This document shows positions 12,545 to 24,879 of a DNA stretch of 64,000 nucleotides, piece by piece. Numbering within the stretch: position 1 is the stretch's first letter; every line of letters starts with the position of its first letter. Source of the DNA: Cristatella mucedo (lineage: Eukaryota; Bryozoa; Phylactolaemata; Cristatellidae); NCBI GenBank assembly GCA_009760855.2, contig WPIO01000001.1:22100501-22164500 (forward strand), read 5' to 3'. Both the position numbers and the translations under genes were made by a program. The notes beneath the pieces are model-generated. The model ran no database searches and had not been told where the DNA came from. It saw nothing but the letters and a program-made list of their open reading frames with translations.

Positions 12545-13600
12545 TAGCAGGCTATGTACGTGTTATGTAGAAGAGTTTTCCTTAGGGCATTCAAAGCCTA
12601 AGCGGTTTTTAGTAGGCGCACAGTAGCACACTAACAAAGAAAGTTGGAAGATAGCCGAGTCATGAGGACAGTCGAGGAAGTACACGTAGCTTGGAAGTCT
12701 CACGATGGCTATGCATGATTCTCCACAGTTTGCAGCAGGAAAATAGATATTGTTGCGTATGAGTCGTTGCAATAGGCTGCACAGTCTAGGACAGGCATGG
12801 AAAAAGCGGCCGTTGCAAACTGTCTATGAGCATAAGAATGGAACCGCTAATTTAGTGTCCATAGAGGACCTGAGGGCATGAACAGGCTGAAACTGTTCAA
12901 GTAGTTCATCTAGGTATGAAGGAGCCAAGTCATGGCAAGTCTTTTGGATCAGTGTATGAACTTTGTATCCGTTGATCAACTGGGATCAGTCACAGCTCCC
13001 TCAGCAAATGAGACACGTGGCTGAGTTGTCCTATGAGTATCAGTTTGGTTTTTATAGCCCTTTAACTTATGGAAACTGATCGGTATCTAGGATCAACTGT
13101 CTGAAACTTAAGAATTCAGTTTATAAATCACAGCAGCAAATTTCGACGGTGTAAACAAAAAATGCGGCTGATTATTGTCGTCTGAAAAGTGATGGCCGAT
13201 TACATGGGCCCGAATCACTTCTTCCAGAGGTTGAGTATATATAGAGAACGGTAAATTACCGAGGTCGGGACGAACCAGTAACTAACTCCAGAGGTGACGG
13301 GTCTGGTGAATGAGACTTGACCACAATGCGACATGGATTTAATACGATCGGACCAGAATGATTTGAACCACGCTATTGCATCGTCTGGCAGTCTGGTTGA
13401 TGATCTCAACAGTTTATTGGGATTTGTAATCAACAGTTTCGATAGCTGCTGATAGATCCAGCATGGCTAGGGGGCAGTAAAATCTCCGTCATCTTTGCTA
13501 CTTGGATATCGTTGGTTACGTTGTTTCGTGCAGCTTCAGTTGGGTGGTGTCGCTTGATTCACAACAGCAGTTTTTCTGACAATTTATTATTAGGAATGTT
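12545..13600 (-). mobile_element. Degenerate LINE of the (TGTAA)-tailed type, minus strand
   Basis: At the low end a frame (12772-12563) matches the C-terminal tail of this LINE family. Further up the minus strand are a LEPY/LLYRY-like region and a RT segment near 13400-13240 (DAIAWFKSFWSDRIKSM, equivalent to LQWFRSYLSGRLQSV). Frames are broken. Confidence 0.6.
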
Positions 13601-13935
13601 TGCTCAAAGCTGATAAACGACAATATTTTTGATAATTTTTGACAAAATAAGAAAATAGAAAGAGAGCGGTAGTTTGCTAGGAGCTCTGAATCTGATCCAG
13701 GCTTTTTAAGTAGTTGTGTTACGATGGCCGATTTGAAAGGCTTGGCACCAACCCTGTCATCCAGAGAAGTAATAAAATAGCAGAGTTACCAACAAAAATA
13801 ATACATTCTTATAGAGCCATCAAAGAACTTAATCTCGTTCTACATTTTTATACTTTAGTATTATTTTAACAGACTTATTGCTGGAATAATTGTGCCTGCC
13901 TGAAAGACCAACGAATTTCGTCAGGAGCTCTTTTT

Positions 13936-14035
13936 TCTAGACTTTGCAGCAAATGTAAAGCGCCTAGAGAGAGAGAGAGATTAAGTTCTCTGAGGGTGCT
14001 TGATCAAGTGCATTATTATTATTATTAGACTTTAT
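13936..14035 (+). mobile_element. LINE 3' tail, (ATT)-tailed family
   Basis: GCAAATGTAAAGCGCCTAGA, a GA-expanded segment, TTAAGTTCTCTGAGG and (ATT)n: a very short 5'-truncated insertion. Confidence 0.75.
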
Positions 14036-14465
14036 TAAGGTAGCCACTTCGTATGCGGAAATGTCGTAATGCATCTTAAGGAAGGTCAAAGGTTGCGATG
14101 CCAAATTGCTTAGTCGGAGGGGCTCAATGGAGGCCTGATTGCGTGGCAATCCAATTTTATGCCCGAGCTGTCACTGTTGGTTAGCAAATCATTCACTGTC
14201 CGATGAAATTATCATACGTAAGACTGGCAGGATCTCAGTGTTTGAGCGAAAGAAGCTGTAGCTTTTCTCATCTTCGTGCTGTAGACACGGAGGAAGTCTT
14301 TAAAATAGGCTTGATCGCAGTCAGGTGGAAACTTCTGTAAGAGCCATTCAAGCCTCTGCTGGGCTTGGCACATCTGAATTTGTTGGTAAATTTAAGGAAT
14401 CTTCGCGATTCTGTACGCGAAATGTAGAATGTAGAAGGGCACGCTCGTCGGGAGCTCTCCTAAGT
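14036..14465. other. No gene seen
   Basis: Non-coding sequence without a recognised motif. Confidence 0.4.
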
Positions 14466-14469
14466 TTCG

Positions 14470-14790
14470 TGTTCACTGCATCATTAGTAATAACAGTAAT
14501 AATGCGTTGGGATAGTGCCATCAGAGAACTTGATCTCTTTCTGAGCACTTGACATTTGCTGCAGAAGAAGCAGGATCGAATGGTTAGTAGTAGCATGCAC
14601 ACTGTTAACAAGCATGACATGGTTAGAGGTAACATGCACAGGGTCAGCATGCAAATACGGTTAGTGGCAGCATGCACGGTGTCATCAGGCGTAAGTAGAC
14701 AATGGACGACTCAAATCGACAAACTAAATGCTGTGATAAATAGATTCGTGTTCAGCTTCTTTAGCAAATGAGGGTATCGAGGCTGTCAGC
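14470..14790 (-). mobile_element. LINE 3' UTR, (ATT)-tailed family, minus strand
   Basis: GCATGC-rich 3' UTR (CATGCTGCCACTAACC type) and AAGAGATCAAGTTCTCTGA matches the 3' UTR of the LINE at 8.6 kb; the tail is decayed. Confidence 0.65.
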
Positions 14791-15105
14791 TGAGTATGAG
14801 CGTAAGTCTTTTGCTGAATTGTTCATGTATAACGAGCTATCAAGATTCGTGACGGCGGTCGGGATTTTTTCCTGAAATTCATGTTTGAGCTTACTTATGA
14901 CCTTCAGCACAGCCCGAGAAGCACTGCCGAAATTTAGATCCAACCTAACGCACGGACGAGTACAGAGAGAGATCTGGCGGTTGGGATCTGCCTCGGTGGA
15001 CGAGAAGCAGCAGCAGCAGAGCGATGCAGAACGTCTGGCGATATGTAGACTCGCTGCATTCGTTTGGGCGGCAATCAGGGGCGACCCGCTGCAGCTCGCC
15101 CTTAC
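14791..15105. other. Downstream flank of gene F, no further exon seen
   Basis: GC-richer non-coding sequence. I looked for Tg1 exon 4 and exon 5 equivalents on the minus strand here and to the left end and found none. Confidence 0.45.
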
Positions 15106-15123
15106 CGGCCGTCGGACCGCTGC

Positions 15124-15817
15124 TTAGGCACTGCCGTTGCTGCCTTCGAGAAGCGCGGCGTCCGGCTTCGCCTGGTGCTCAGTGCAGCTCTCTGCAAAGC
15201 AGACGATTCTGCACAGGGGCGGAGACGGATCGCGACCGACGGATTGCCGCCATGCAGTCGTGCAGGCCGGCGCCGCCTGTCTTGACTCTAACGGTCATGC
15301 TACCCTTCACCGTTGGTAGTCCTCACCGACTCGGGTAATGAGTAATGGGTGCAGAAGCGGCGGCTCAGAGAAGCAGCAGCTGAAAGAGCCACGCCCACTC
15401 ACTCTTGGAGCACTTCAGCGTCTTAGCGTCGCAGTATAGTCCCCTGCCGCACTCGGCCGTTGGCGTGACTCCGCTTAAAAACGGCGCCGGGCACGATTGT
15501 CCTTCTCCTTAAACGTCGCGCGTGCGCGCGTGCGCGTGCGATCGCACTGCGTCTCGTCTCGGCGCTCGTCGGTGGGCTGAGAAGCTGAGGAGAAGCGCCG
15601 GCCGAGCCGCGGCCGTCGCCTACCAACCTATTTGGACGACGCAGCTGGGGCAGCAGCCGCAGAAGCCCCCGTTCGCAACGAATCGGCCGTTCCCAGCCGT
15701 GCAGCTGTGCTCGCTAACAAAGCCGCAACGGACTCTGCTGCAAATATCTATAGGGCACACTACTCCGAGCGCCGTCGTTGAGCACAGCAGCAGGACGAAA
15801 ACCTGCATCGCCTCCAT
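15124..15817 (-). CDS. Gene F: single IGFBP-N domain protein with truncated Tg1 exon, 3 exons
   Basis: Exons are 15817-15628, 15507-15403 and 15191-15124, joining to 363 nt (120 aa plus stop). Met at 15817 (MEAMQVFVLL) gives a 190-nt exon 1, the same length as in C, D and E; Met at 15808 is also possible. The IGFBP domain has core FCGCCPSC and GEGQSC with 12 cysteines. The exon 1 donor is GTTGGT, weaker than the GTAGGT, GTATGC or GTAAGC of its paralogues. Exon 3 begins Lys-Ser-Cys, matching the Lys-Thr-Cys of gene A, then runs 20 residues to TAA and so lacks a Tg1 domain. Past the stop, the sequence still matches gene A's exon 3 end: CCTAAGCAG, 14 nt, then a GTAAG donor at 15105. This suggests descent from a two-Tg1 gene by a 29-nt loss and frameshift. 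It may now be a functional single-domain insulin-binding-type protein. No Tg1 exons are seen from here to the left end. Confidence 0.75.
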
Positions 15818-16230
15818 GACTCGCACCCACCAAGGACTGGCTGGACAGCTTCGGTCGAAGGACGACGCGACGAATGAGTCCCAGCGTCCCTTTCTCGCTT
15901 GTACCAATGGGCGGCGTTTTCCTCGAAGACCGAGCTGCTATTTTCGGGCGCGCGTAGGCAATCACTTGGACACTCCGCTCCGCCCAGCACGTGGAGCTTG
16001 GCCAACTATTCGACGATTCGCTGACGGGAGCGAGATCGACAATCGGCATGCGGCATTGATATTCTCTGCCCCGTCGCAGGCTGTGAGTTTTCGCTTTTTG
16101 CCACCGTTGCCACGGGAGACTGCTGGGCGTGGCTCAGCTCCACGACTGAGCTACGCCGCCTGCACGCTGAGCACTGGCTCGCGAAGCGAAGCAAGCGTGG
16201 TCATCCTGCGGCGAAATTCCTCGCGTCCCG
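15818..16230 (-). promoter_or_regulatory. GC-rich upstream region of gene F
   Basis: CpG-rich sequence upstream of gene F's ATG with no TATA box, unlike genes A, C and D. A long plus-strand frame across it is antisense to exon 1 and runs into LINE sequence, so it is not called. Confidence 0.4.
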
Positions 16231-16234
16231 ATAG

Positions 16235-16560
16235 AGGAATAAGTCGTTTGAAGTTGGTGCCAAACTCTGCATCTAGGCCTGTCCGTCGTGAACGCCGAAA
16301 CTGGTACGTTACATCGCTTTCACCGACGTTAACTGGCTTCTCGTCAAGTGGCCTATCTATTACAAACTTCCGTCACTTATTTAGGTCCTTTAATTCACTT
16401 ACTGCCGGCCTATTTATAGCTGAAACATTTATTAATCGGGTTTCGCCTCGCACTACGGCTCTTCTGGTCAAGCCATTTAACTGTGCATCTAAACAACCTC
16501 GTAACCTTTAGAGACCATGCCTTCAGTTCACATTCTGGCTTAGCCTTAAACTCACTTTCT
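16235..16560 (+). mobile_element. Degenerate LINE RT C-terminal fragment
   Basis: LKLVPNSASRPVRRERRNW corresponds to LQLVQNSAARLVCRERRSC of the 7.4-kb LINE, followed by further degraded homology. Confidence 0.65.
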
Positions 16561-16810
16561 GTAGTTGGACGCGGCGAAAACAAGTAAGCGACACCACGGA
16601 AACATCGACGGGGCCTTCAACATGTATTGGAGCTCGCAGCGCGACGGCTCACAGCCGTTCTCTACTGCGCCTGCGTTCCCACTGCCCTCATCCCACCCCT
16701 GCCTCTCAGCCTCCACTCATCAATGGCGGCGGGCTGCTGGACCACAGCTACGCTCCGGCCCGTCACGAAGCTACATCCAACGGCTATTTACCGGCGGGTT
16801 CGCATTAATC

Positions 16811-16985
16811 AATGAATACTAGCTGATTTCACGCCCTCTTTTGTGTAGCGACAGAAGATTCTTAACGGCTGTTACCACTGCTTGCAGCGGCGACGAATAA
16901 TCACCCACCACCGGATTCGAATCCACGACCTCGGGACCAAATTCGTGAAAAGCAACCGCCTTACCTTGCGTGACATAACGGCTAG
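16811..16985 (-). mobile_element. tRNA-derived SINE
   Basis: Same family as at 10.8 kb, with B box GGATTCGAATCC (plus-strand reading) and tail GCGCTACACAAAAG; more diverged. Confidence 0.7.
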
Positions 16986-17239
16986 GAACAATACTGGCTT
17001 ATGTGCTAGTATGCCCAGTATTCGCCTGTCGGTTGTCGTCCTTTACTTGCTTTTGCTCACTGACACTTCACACCAAATTGCCAACTGATTGGATACTTCG
17101 TTTTTCTTGCATGTAAAGTATCTCGAATGAGATTTGTTTCTCGTTGATCGCTATACGCGTGTCTTATTCATTATGTTAAAAGCATCTGCCGGAAAAGACT
17201 AAGGAAAACTCAAGTATAGCATTTCAATAACGGTCCGAG

Positions 17240-17345
17240 TGTCCGCTCAACTATGGGTGCGTCCGACCCAGCTAGTGAGCCGGCCTACTGCAAGGACTTG
17301 AACCCACAATCTGGTGCTTGAAATCTCCGCACCTCACTTTCATTA
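17240..17345 (-). repeat. tRNA-like fragment, possible other SINE
   Basis: The minus strand has a perfect B box (GGGTTCAAGTCC) preceded by CACCAGATTGT, but no full cloverleaf could be closed. Probably a relic of a tRNA-derived element. Confidence 0.3.
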
Positions 17346-17399
17346 TCTTTGTTTGCTACCTTTTTTCATAAATGCTAAGTTAGGTGAGCTTTGAGAGTA

Positions 17400-20300
17400 A
17401 GGATATCCCGCGAGCTTTTATTCTGCAGTCTCTTCGCGTTGCAGTTGGTTTGTCGTATGCGACGTTTCTTTCTACGCTGAGTGGCTTCCTCCGTCGTTCG
17501 TTACTCTCACAGTTGTCTGCGATTGCTCCGCAAGGTTGAATTCGCCGATTGCCCATCGCCGTCGGGACAAGAAATCGCCGCAGCAATCGCCGAGTTCAGC
17601 GACGCTCTTGCAACGTCGAAGCATTATACGGCCCGGCGGCCGCCAACGCGACCCTCCCTAATGCGCACGCACGAACCGCCACCCCCCCCCCCCGTTGCAG
17701 GAGTCACGCAAGACCGACAGCTCACTACCTTGTCAGGCTTCAGTAGACGTTTATTCGTACTGACACCGCAGCGGGCCGGCACGTGAAAGTGCGCTCGTCG
17801 TTCTAGTTGCAACTGCCCAGTTTCGTCAGGCCGTGACTTGAGCCTCGTCAAACCATCACCGCCATAAATCGCAATAGCCCATTAACCGGCGGACCATAAA
17901 CTGCGGATAGCAAAGCAATTAATTAGCCACATTGCATACATTAGATACATACAATGCATACATCTGCTCACGTTGCTGTTTGCCCATCAACTTCTACGAA
18001 AGACACATTCTTCCACAAAGGTAGGCGGAAACCACAGGTTCTACATGGAAATTCTCCGTCGCAGCTCTTTGGACGCTTTGAAGTCAATACTCCCATGAAG
18101 CTTTCCGAGCTATCGTTGCCTTCAGAAAATGGTTACTCAATGAATCGTATTGCTATTATAAACGTCGACTTCCCGTTGAACCCTGCGATAGTTTAGGAAA
18201 TATATTCGGCACGCGCAGATCCGTTTTTATCGGAATCTTTTCTCTTCAAACAGAGATCTGCTACTTACAAGAAAACTACATTTTGCTTGAGCCGCTGCCT
18301 GAGAGAGAGAGAAAATAAAAGTTAATACCTTACGTTAATCACGGTACGGGCGTATGCTTACCAGGCTAACTTGACCTGGGTCTCGTCCCATAGGTCAATT
18401 TCAGCTCGAGTTGCAGCCCTGGATTCCGCTCGTGCGGCTTGCATTAACGTGGCTTCGCACACGCTTCACTCACGCACGTTCATCCAAACTAAAGAGGTTG
18501 ATTAACGTTATCAAAAGGTTTCCAGCACTTCCCGGTCCGCTGGTCCCTGAGATGCGTGCTATGTAGATATGCTGTGTAGATATGCGTGATATGCTATGGC
18601 AGCTCATGTGCATACGCTGTGCGGTGCATACGCTGCGTGGGCTCCGACTTTGGCCACTGCCAGGGGCTTGCGCTTTGCGACTGTCTCGTGGTGCGGCAGG
18701 TGTTCGGTGATTGGCTGCTAACTTCCGCGTGAGCGAAGATCCTTGCCATTTAGATACGTCGTTGGGATTGCAGACTTGCAGTGCTGAGACCGGCTGCCCC
18801 CCCCGTATTAGCACTATCTTTATTATCTGAACTCTTTAACTTCGAAAACTCCAAAGTATGGCTAGTATAAGTGACTTTGCTTGCTTAATGGAAGTTAGTG
18901 TGTGACCGCCGCGTCACCGTGAGCGCTCGTAGTTTATTTGTCCTATTTAACACGTGCCTGCAGTTAAAAAGTTGTATTCAGAAGAAACCTCCACAACTAG
19001 TCACATTCGATGTGTCTATAATTAGGAACTACTTACCGCAGTAGATGGCTACAGATTTCTTAATCAGGATATGTGAATGCGTCAACTTCTTTATAATTCT
19101 CTTGGGCCTGTATAAATCTTCCAGCTGTCTAGACAACTTTTTAGACTGAAACAACTGCAACTCAGCGCTATTAGGGCTACCGAAAATTTCAGCCTCATAA
19201 ATTTTGGTAATAATTTGGTTGCTTGCGGGGTTAGCTTTTAAATCCGAAAAAATCAGTCACGTGTCTTCTAAATCCAAGAAATTCAGTCCCGCGTCTCCTT
19301 TAATAAAGCAGACGCTACGACTCTCAGTTGAGCAACAAACACATGGCTAACATTTCATTCTGGCCCCAATACCCATCATGGCCCTGGCTCCGCAATACCT
19401 ATCTAGACTGAGCACCAGCCTCGGCATATTCGTGCTCTTATCCCCTCTTACCAGCTACGAGTCGCTAGCATTGAGTCGAGTTTCAGGTTTCACAGGTATT
19501 CGCACCGCGTCAATGATGACCAAAGCCGGTTACGAGCGCTGGGCTTGCGATCTCTGGCCATTAGTGCAGCAGGCACTGAAGCGATGAGTTTTGTATCTCA
19601 CCTATTGACAGATGGTGGCGTTAGATGCGCACGTTGCAAGTTTAAGCAGATGCCATAGGACAGAGAATATGTTCAGACAGCTGGCGGCTACTTAAAGATA
19701 ATACAGGAGGAGTTCAGATCGTAAAGAAGTACCTCACAAATGAGTTCCGAACTGCATACCACGTCAGCCTCGACCACAGCCGCTTAGCTCGAGCCCCTTG
19801 GGCTGGATAAGCCAACGCTGCCTTTATTGCACAGATCGAATACGCATGCGAAGCTGGTAAAAACAGCACTCTTCTCGGAGAGTTGCTCTGTGAAAAGTTC
19901 TTAGCCGAAAACTCTGCGCTCGTAACGTTCCGATAGACGACTACTTGTTCCGCTATGAAGCAGCGAGGTTTAGAACCTCCTGGATTAACTGTCTACGAAT
20001 GGGCGTCATTCGCTATCACTACAGGCGATCACTAAAGCCTCAAATAGACTGACCATATGACTGTAGAAGAGTAGTCTATCGTGCCGAGTGAGGAAGTTGG
20101 AAACAGTTAACGACGTTTTCTTTTATATGTTATTTTTCATTCCACAAGACAAGTTTCACTCCTTGAGCCTAAATTTTAAACGCCCTTGCATGATATAACG
20201 GAACTTCTCTGACCAGACAGCTGAGACCTTTCACGTGAGAAAGTACGCCATCTCCCATCAGAGAGATCAAGATATTGGAATCTGTATCTGCAATATGTCG

Positions 20301-22910
20301 TCTCTGTACTGGCCATTCCCAAATATGGCTAATTCCTTTCCGGAGGGTCAGGGACGGGGAACTTAGGGCCAGACGGTAGTGGGGCTATGGATGTATGAAT
20401 GCGTGGATGCAAGATGAGACACTCTTGCCAGTTCAACATTTGGAAGGGCCAAGCATGCAAAAGTAGCAGTTTATTGAGTAGTCAGTTGGTTCCTCGTTAA
20501 GTTATTAAGTAAATAAACTGCAAGGCTATCTTTTCTCACGTGCAACAGCCAGTAAGCATAGAAAATTATTTAAATTACAAAAGGATTTTTCACACACTAG
20601 TTAATATTCCGCATGAAATTTCATCAAGCGAGCAGCATTTGTTCAGTTTACCTTCAGGAATTCTTTTACTGTTTTCGCGTGTGAAATTAGGCACCCGGAG
20701 CTTGTGTTAGTCCCCGTTGGTACACAGAAGTATGCTTTGTGAGCCTAAATGCCTTATATACCTTAATAGATCACCACAAATATTCTCGCTCATTTTTCGG
20801 CAACTTTTCCACACATAGCATTGCATTTGCCAGATACAAGCTAACTCTTGATGCCACGTCAACCAAATAAGACTATTTATAAGTCTCCTTCTCTGGATTA
20901 ACATTCATTAAAATGCTCATTTAATGTGCCTCTACAGTTACACTTCCATGGATACCATTCTAAAATGTTTTGTCCGACTAGGCCTCACTAATTCAGGTAG
21001 CGGAACAATGCTTGCTGTGTATGTGAACCTGAGGTAACTAGTGTGCCTGGCAGAAAAATGGAAAATTATAATTATCATTTTTGACAATAGAAAATTTTCG
21101 GTGGAAAAGTAGAAATTTATATATTTATCGCAGGCATAAAGGATTGGAAAGATAAAGTTTGAGCATAAGGGGAAATTCAGTTTAATGTTGCTGATATAGC
21201 ACTCCAAGATACAGCCCTAGTTTGACCTTAAACGATGCCAACTAGCGATTAAACTCCTCCATTGGAGAGAGGCAAGAGCCACTGAGCTCCAAATATAAAT
21301 AATATATGGTTTCGGGATCGTGAATACGCCGTGCAGGAGATTAAGTCTGCGAACAGTGGATTTTCTCGACAATACCTCGCAGAAGAATTAGACATTGACT
21401 ACGCTTAGGAATTCATGCATAAATACCAACTTGGATCACCGGCTAACGGCTCGAAAGTCAATCCACTGAATTTAGGGGATCCCTGGTGATATGATCGCAT
21501 CGTAAGTGATTTTCTACGAGTGCTTGAATCATCTTTGTGAAAGAGATCTAACGGGTTAGCTTGGCCTTTTTTAAGATATACGAGTCAATTACTCAAATTC
21601 GAATAGGCCTTTATTACTATTTCAAATATTGTCAAAGCAACTTTCACGTCTGACAGTGACGGCCCGTAAACGCTCAAACGTTTGAGCCAGGATTACACTG
21701 ACACTATTCAAAAGAATGCTGCGATGGTAGTTGCTAAAGAGTTACACAACTCTAATGTCAATGGATCATCAGAACATTCAGATTATTATTACTTATGCTA
21801 TGGATTTGTACAGCTGCATAGAAACTGTAGCCCATTCTGAAATTATTTATCATGTTTTGTATAGACGCGAATAAACGTGGAAACCTCTAACTTCACTTGG
21901 TAAGGTGGGCCTAAGTCTCCCATAAACTAGCTAGTGAGACAATCCTACTGATAGTAATCTTATAGTTTTCCTTTAATCTGAAAAAGCTAACTGGATCGAA
22001 TATGAAAAATAGTGTTAGCTGCTTTTTATTAATTGCATTACCAAACGAACTTAGCCTAATGTTTAGTTCTGGCGGAAAAATCAGGTTTATGTCCTATTAG
22101 TCGGAGCAGGCTAGTAACTCATCACTAATTTCCGTGTGCATGCAAGGACATGGAAAGGTATATTCAAAATTATTTAGGTTAATGTATCTGCTCTTTGCCA
22201 TAGGTTTTAGCATTCGGTGAGCAAGTCAGCTACAACAACTGGCCCACTGACCTATTAGAATTTCAGACAGCTGAATACAGAATGTCTTTGAGCAGCGTGC
22301 TTACAGCCTCGAGCTGTTGGTGACTCACTTGGTTACCAATTTCATAGTGACCCCTAATCTTGCCTTCAGTTGAAGCTCGACGTGGGAGCTCCATTCTTCA
22401 GAAGAATCGAGTCTGTCACGAAATCCTTTGATTAGTTTGTCTCTCCAAGGATCCTAGTTCCTAGCCTGTAATCCTTAACTACAGTATGAGTTCTCCAAGC
22501 CAACTAGCATGACCGTCACAGTGGCCAGCGATGAACGTGTGCGTCACACTTCTAGCACTCGGGCGAGCATTCTACTCGTGGTCTAGCTTTTACATAAATC
22601 ATCGTCATTAACAGGGCAAAGCAGCTGATTGCCTAATTGCCCTTCCTCAAATACTACCGGACTATTATCCCACAGTGTGCCGCAAACTAACAAGCTATAG
22701 TATGAAGGTCAACCTGCAAATCCCTTTGTCACTATTCGAAAGTAACAGGCGCGCGTCCGACTACTGACAAAGTGGATCTCAGAGGTAGTCCCAAATCCTC
22801 CAAAAAGCTAAACAGGACAGAGTAAGCAGCTAGGAGCAGTTTCGTTGCATTGGTTCAGGGCATTCTGGTCGATCATAAGGCTGAATATTCTGAGCAGCTG
22901 GTTCAGGCTC
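17400..22910. other. No gene seen (gene-poor stretch between F and E)
   Basis: 17.4-17.85 kb is GC-rich with a C-run near 17680 and overlapping random frames. 18.55-18.65 kb has short direct repeats (GTAGATATGC; GTGCATACGCTG). The rest, to 22.9 kb, is AT-rich. Frames such as 19378-19587 and the minus strand at 20938-21207 carry no recognisable domain. Confidence 0.4.
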
Positions 22911-22914
22911 TATA

Positions 22915-23570
22915 ATAATAATAATAATGATAATACATTTGTATAGCGCACTCACAGAACTGAATCTCTATCTATTCACTTTATAGATGCTGTATAGAAA
23001 GCATTACCAAATAATTGGTGGTAACATCAGCTAGCAGCAGGCATAGTGCAAGTAGGTTCGTGCATACGACGACCGAAGCACAAAGACCCACCAAATGCTG
23101 TAATAAACATGTGCGTTTCAAGGTTCTTTTTAAATCTCGTCGTGTCAGGGGATATTGTAACGTGCGTCGGTAGTGGCTTTGGGAATATAGGAACCAAAGG
23201 CACGATCTCCAGCGATTTTGAGGTTCGCACGAGCTATGGGTAAACGATTGAAGTCAGAGCAGCGTGTTGTACGATTCTTCACCTGGTGGGGGAGTAGTTC
23301 TGTAAGGTGGGATGAAGCCAAAGAATGAAGAGACCTAAAAGCGAGTGAAAAAACCTTAAGTCGATGCGTTGCTTGACTGGGACCAGATGCAGGTCGGCAA
23401 GAAGTGGTGTGATGTAATACGTCAGTAATACAGACAAGCTTAGCTTCTATGTTTGCATCAGCTATAAGCGTCTTATCGCACAGGCATGAAGACATGCAAG
23501 TGGCGACTTACCGAAGTCAAGACTTAATGTGGCAATGCAATTGAAGCAAGCCCAAATTTGTGTAATATAT
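22915..23570 (-). mobile_element. Degenerate (ATT)-tailed LINE, minus strand
   Basis: An (ATT)n tail appears as ATAATAATAATAATG at 22914-22930. Then come the 3' UTR and RT C-terminus (VFSLAFRSLHSLASSHL, LPHQVKNRTTRCS, GDRAFGSYIPKA). Frames are broken. Confidence 0.8.
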
Positions 23571-23639
23571 AGCTGATATTAGGCAGATTTGGTTGAGGAG
23601 CTGATTGGTCATCCAGTAAATGGCACTTCGCAAGATGAC

Positions 23640-24340
23640 GGAAGTTTTGTCATCGATGGTATATGCTTACACTCCAGATTACCGGCCTGTGCAATCAGGT
23701 GCTAACAGCTGGTGCAAAACTCTGCAGCTAGGCTTGTTTTTGGGCGTCCCAGCTGCCACATCACACTACTCTTGCCGACCTGCACAGGCTACCAGTCAAG
23801 CAACGCATCGACATCAACATTTTATCACTCACTTTTAGGTCCCTTCGCTCTTTGGCTCCAGCCTACCTATCAGATCTATTGCCCCACCAGGCCGGGCATC
23901 ATACTACCCACTTTTTGGAATCTAACTTTATCTGTGGCTCTTACAAACCTCAAATCCTTTGGAGACCGTACCTATAGTTCGTATGCTCCCAAAGCCTGAA
24001 ACTCATTCCTGACTTCCATCACGGCATCCCCTGACTTGACCACATTTAAAAGAAATTAAAAACGCACCGATTTATCACAGCATTTAGTGGGTCCATGTGA
24101 TTCGTCCTTGATGAGCCTATGGGTGCTGACACTGGGCATGCTGCCACTAACTACACTTGCATGCTGACCCTGTGCAAGTCACCCCTAACCATGTTATTCT
24201 TGTTGTTTATTGAGCATGCTACTACTAGCCATTCAATCATGCTTCCATTCAACCATTCATGCTCTTTGCAGCAAATGTAAAGCGCCTAGAAAAACAGTTC
24301 TATGCGAGCGCTTTACAAAGTGTTATTATTATTATTATGA
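23640..24340 (+). mobile_element. Degenerate (ATT)-tailed LINE, plus strand
   Basis: The RT C-terminus (CAIRC-like, VQNSAARLVF, SNASTSTFYHSL, FGDRTYSSYAPKA) is followed by a 3' UTR matching 8.57-8.80 kb and an (ATT)n tail ending near 24338. With the preceding copy it forms an inverted LINE pair. Confidence 0.8.
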
Positions 24341-24870
24341 AGTTAGTCCAATACTCGGCTCTTACGGATTTTTCACTGGTAGCTCTGCCGCAGTTTAGCT
24401 GTCGTTAATAAATTTTCTCGCTATGCTTACGAAGCTCGGACTTTCCCATATAGGCACGTGAACTCTTATAAAACTAACTTGATATGGCTCTACGCGAGTT
24501 TTTGGCAGAAAAAAACTATGGTCTTCTTTAGAATCTGGTCCTATTAATAAAGAGCTAAAGAAGTTAAATGAAAACTATAAACTTGTCCTATTGCTAATAA
24601 AATGCTCTACGTGCAGCATGGAGGATAGTTACCTATTGAATGTAATGCTGTTAAGTCGATTACAGATATACAACAATTAGTGGTTTTGAGATCCACTCGT
24701 GCATACAGGATCTCCAAGAAAGTCGTTCGGTATCAGGCATGCTAGAGTTAGTCCGTTGTTTTAAGTAACAGCCAAGACCCTGAATGTACTTAGCCCTCAC
24801 CCCACACCTGGGGCGCCGTCACTTTCATCGATGTCTATGCAGAGCTTCGAAGCCGACGAAGTCGGCGAGT
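24341..24870. other. No gene seen
   Basis: AT-rich non-coding sequence. Confidence 0.4.
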
Positions 24871-24879
24871 AAGCTTATA

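Noticed and set aside
12563-12772. CYCA-containing minus-strand frame resembling a Tg1 core
   Set aside because: The surrounding residues match the LINE C-terminal tail, and the other Tg1 cysteines are absent.
15522-16511. A 329-codon open frame on the plus strand, the second longest in the window
   Set aside because: It runs antisense through gene F exon 1 and its GC-rich upstream region, then into a LINE fragment at 16235. High GC lowers stop frequency, and no domain or signal is visible.
19378-19587. 69-codon plus-strand frame with a hydrophobic start
   Set aside because: No cysteine pattern, homologue or splice context could be supported; likely chance.
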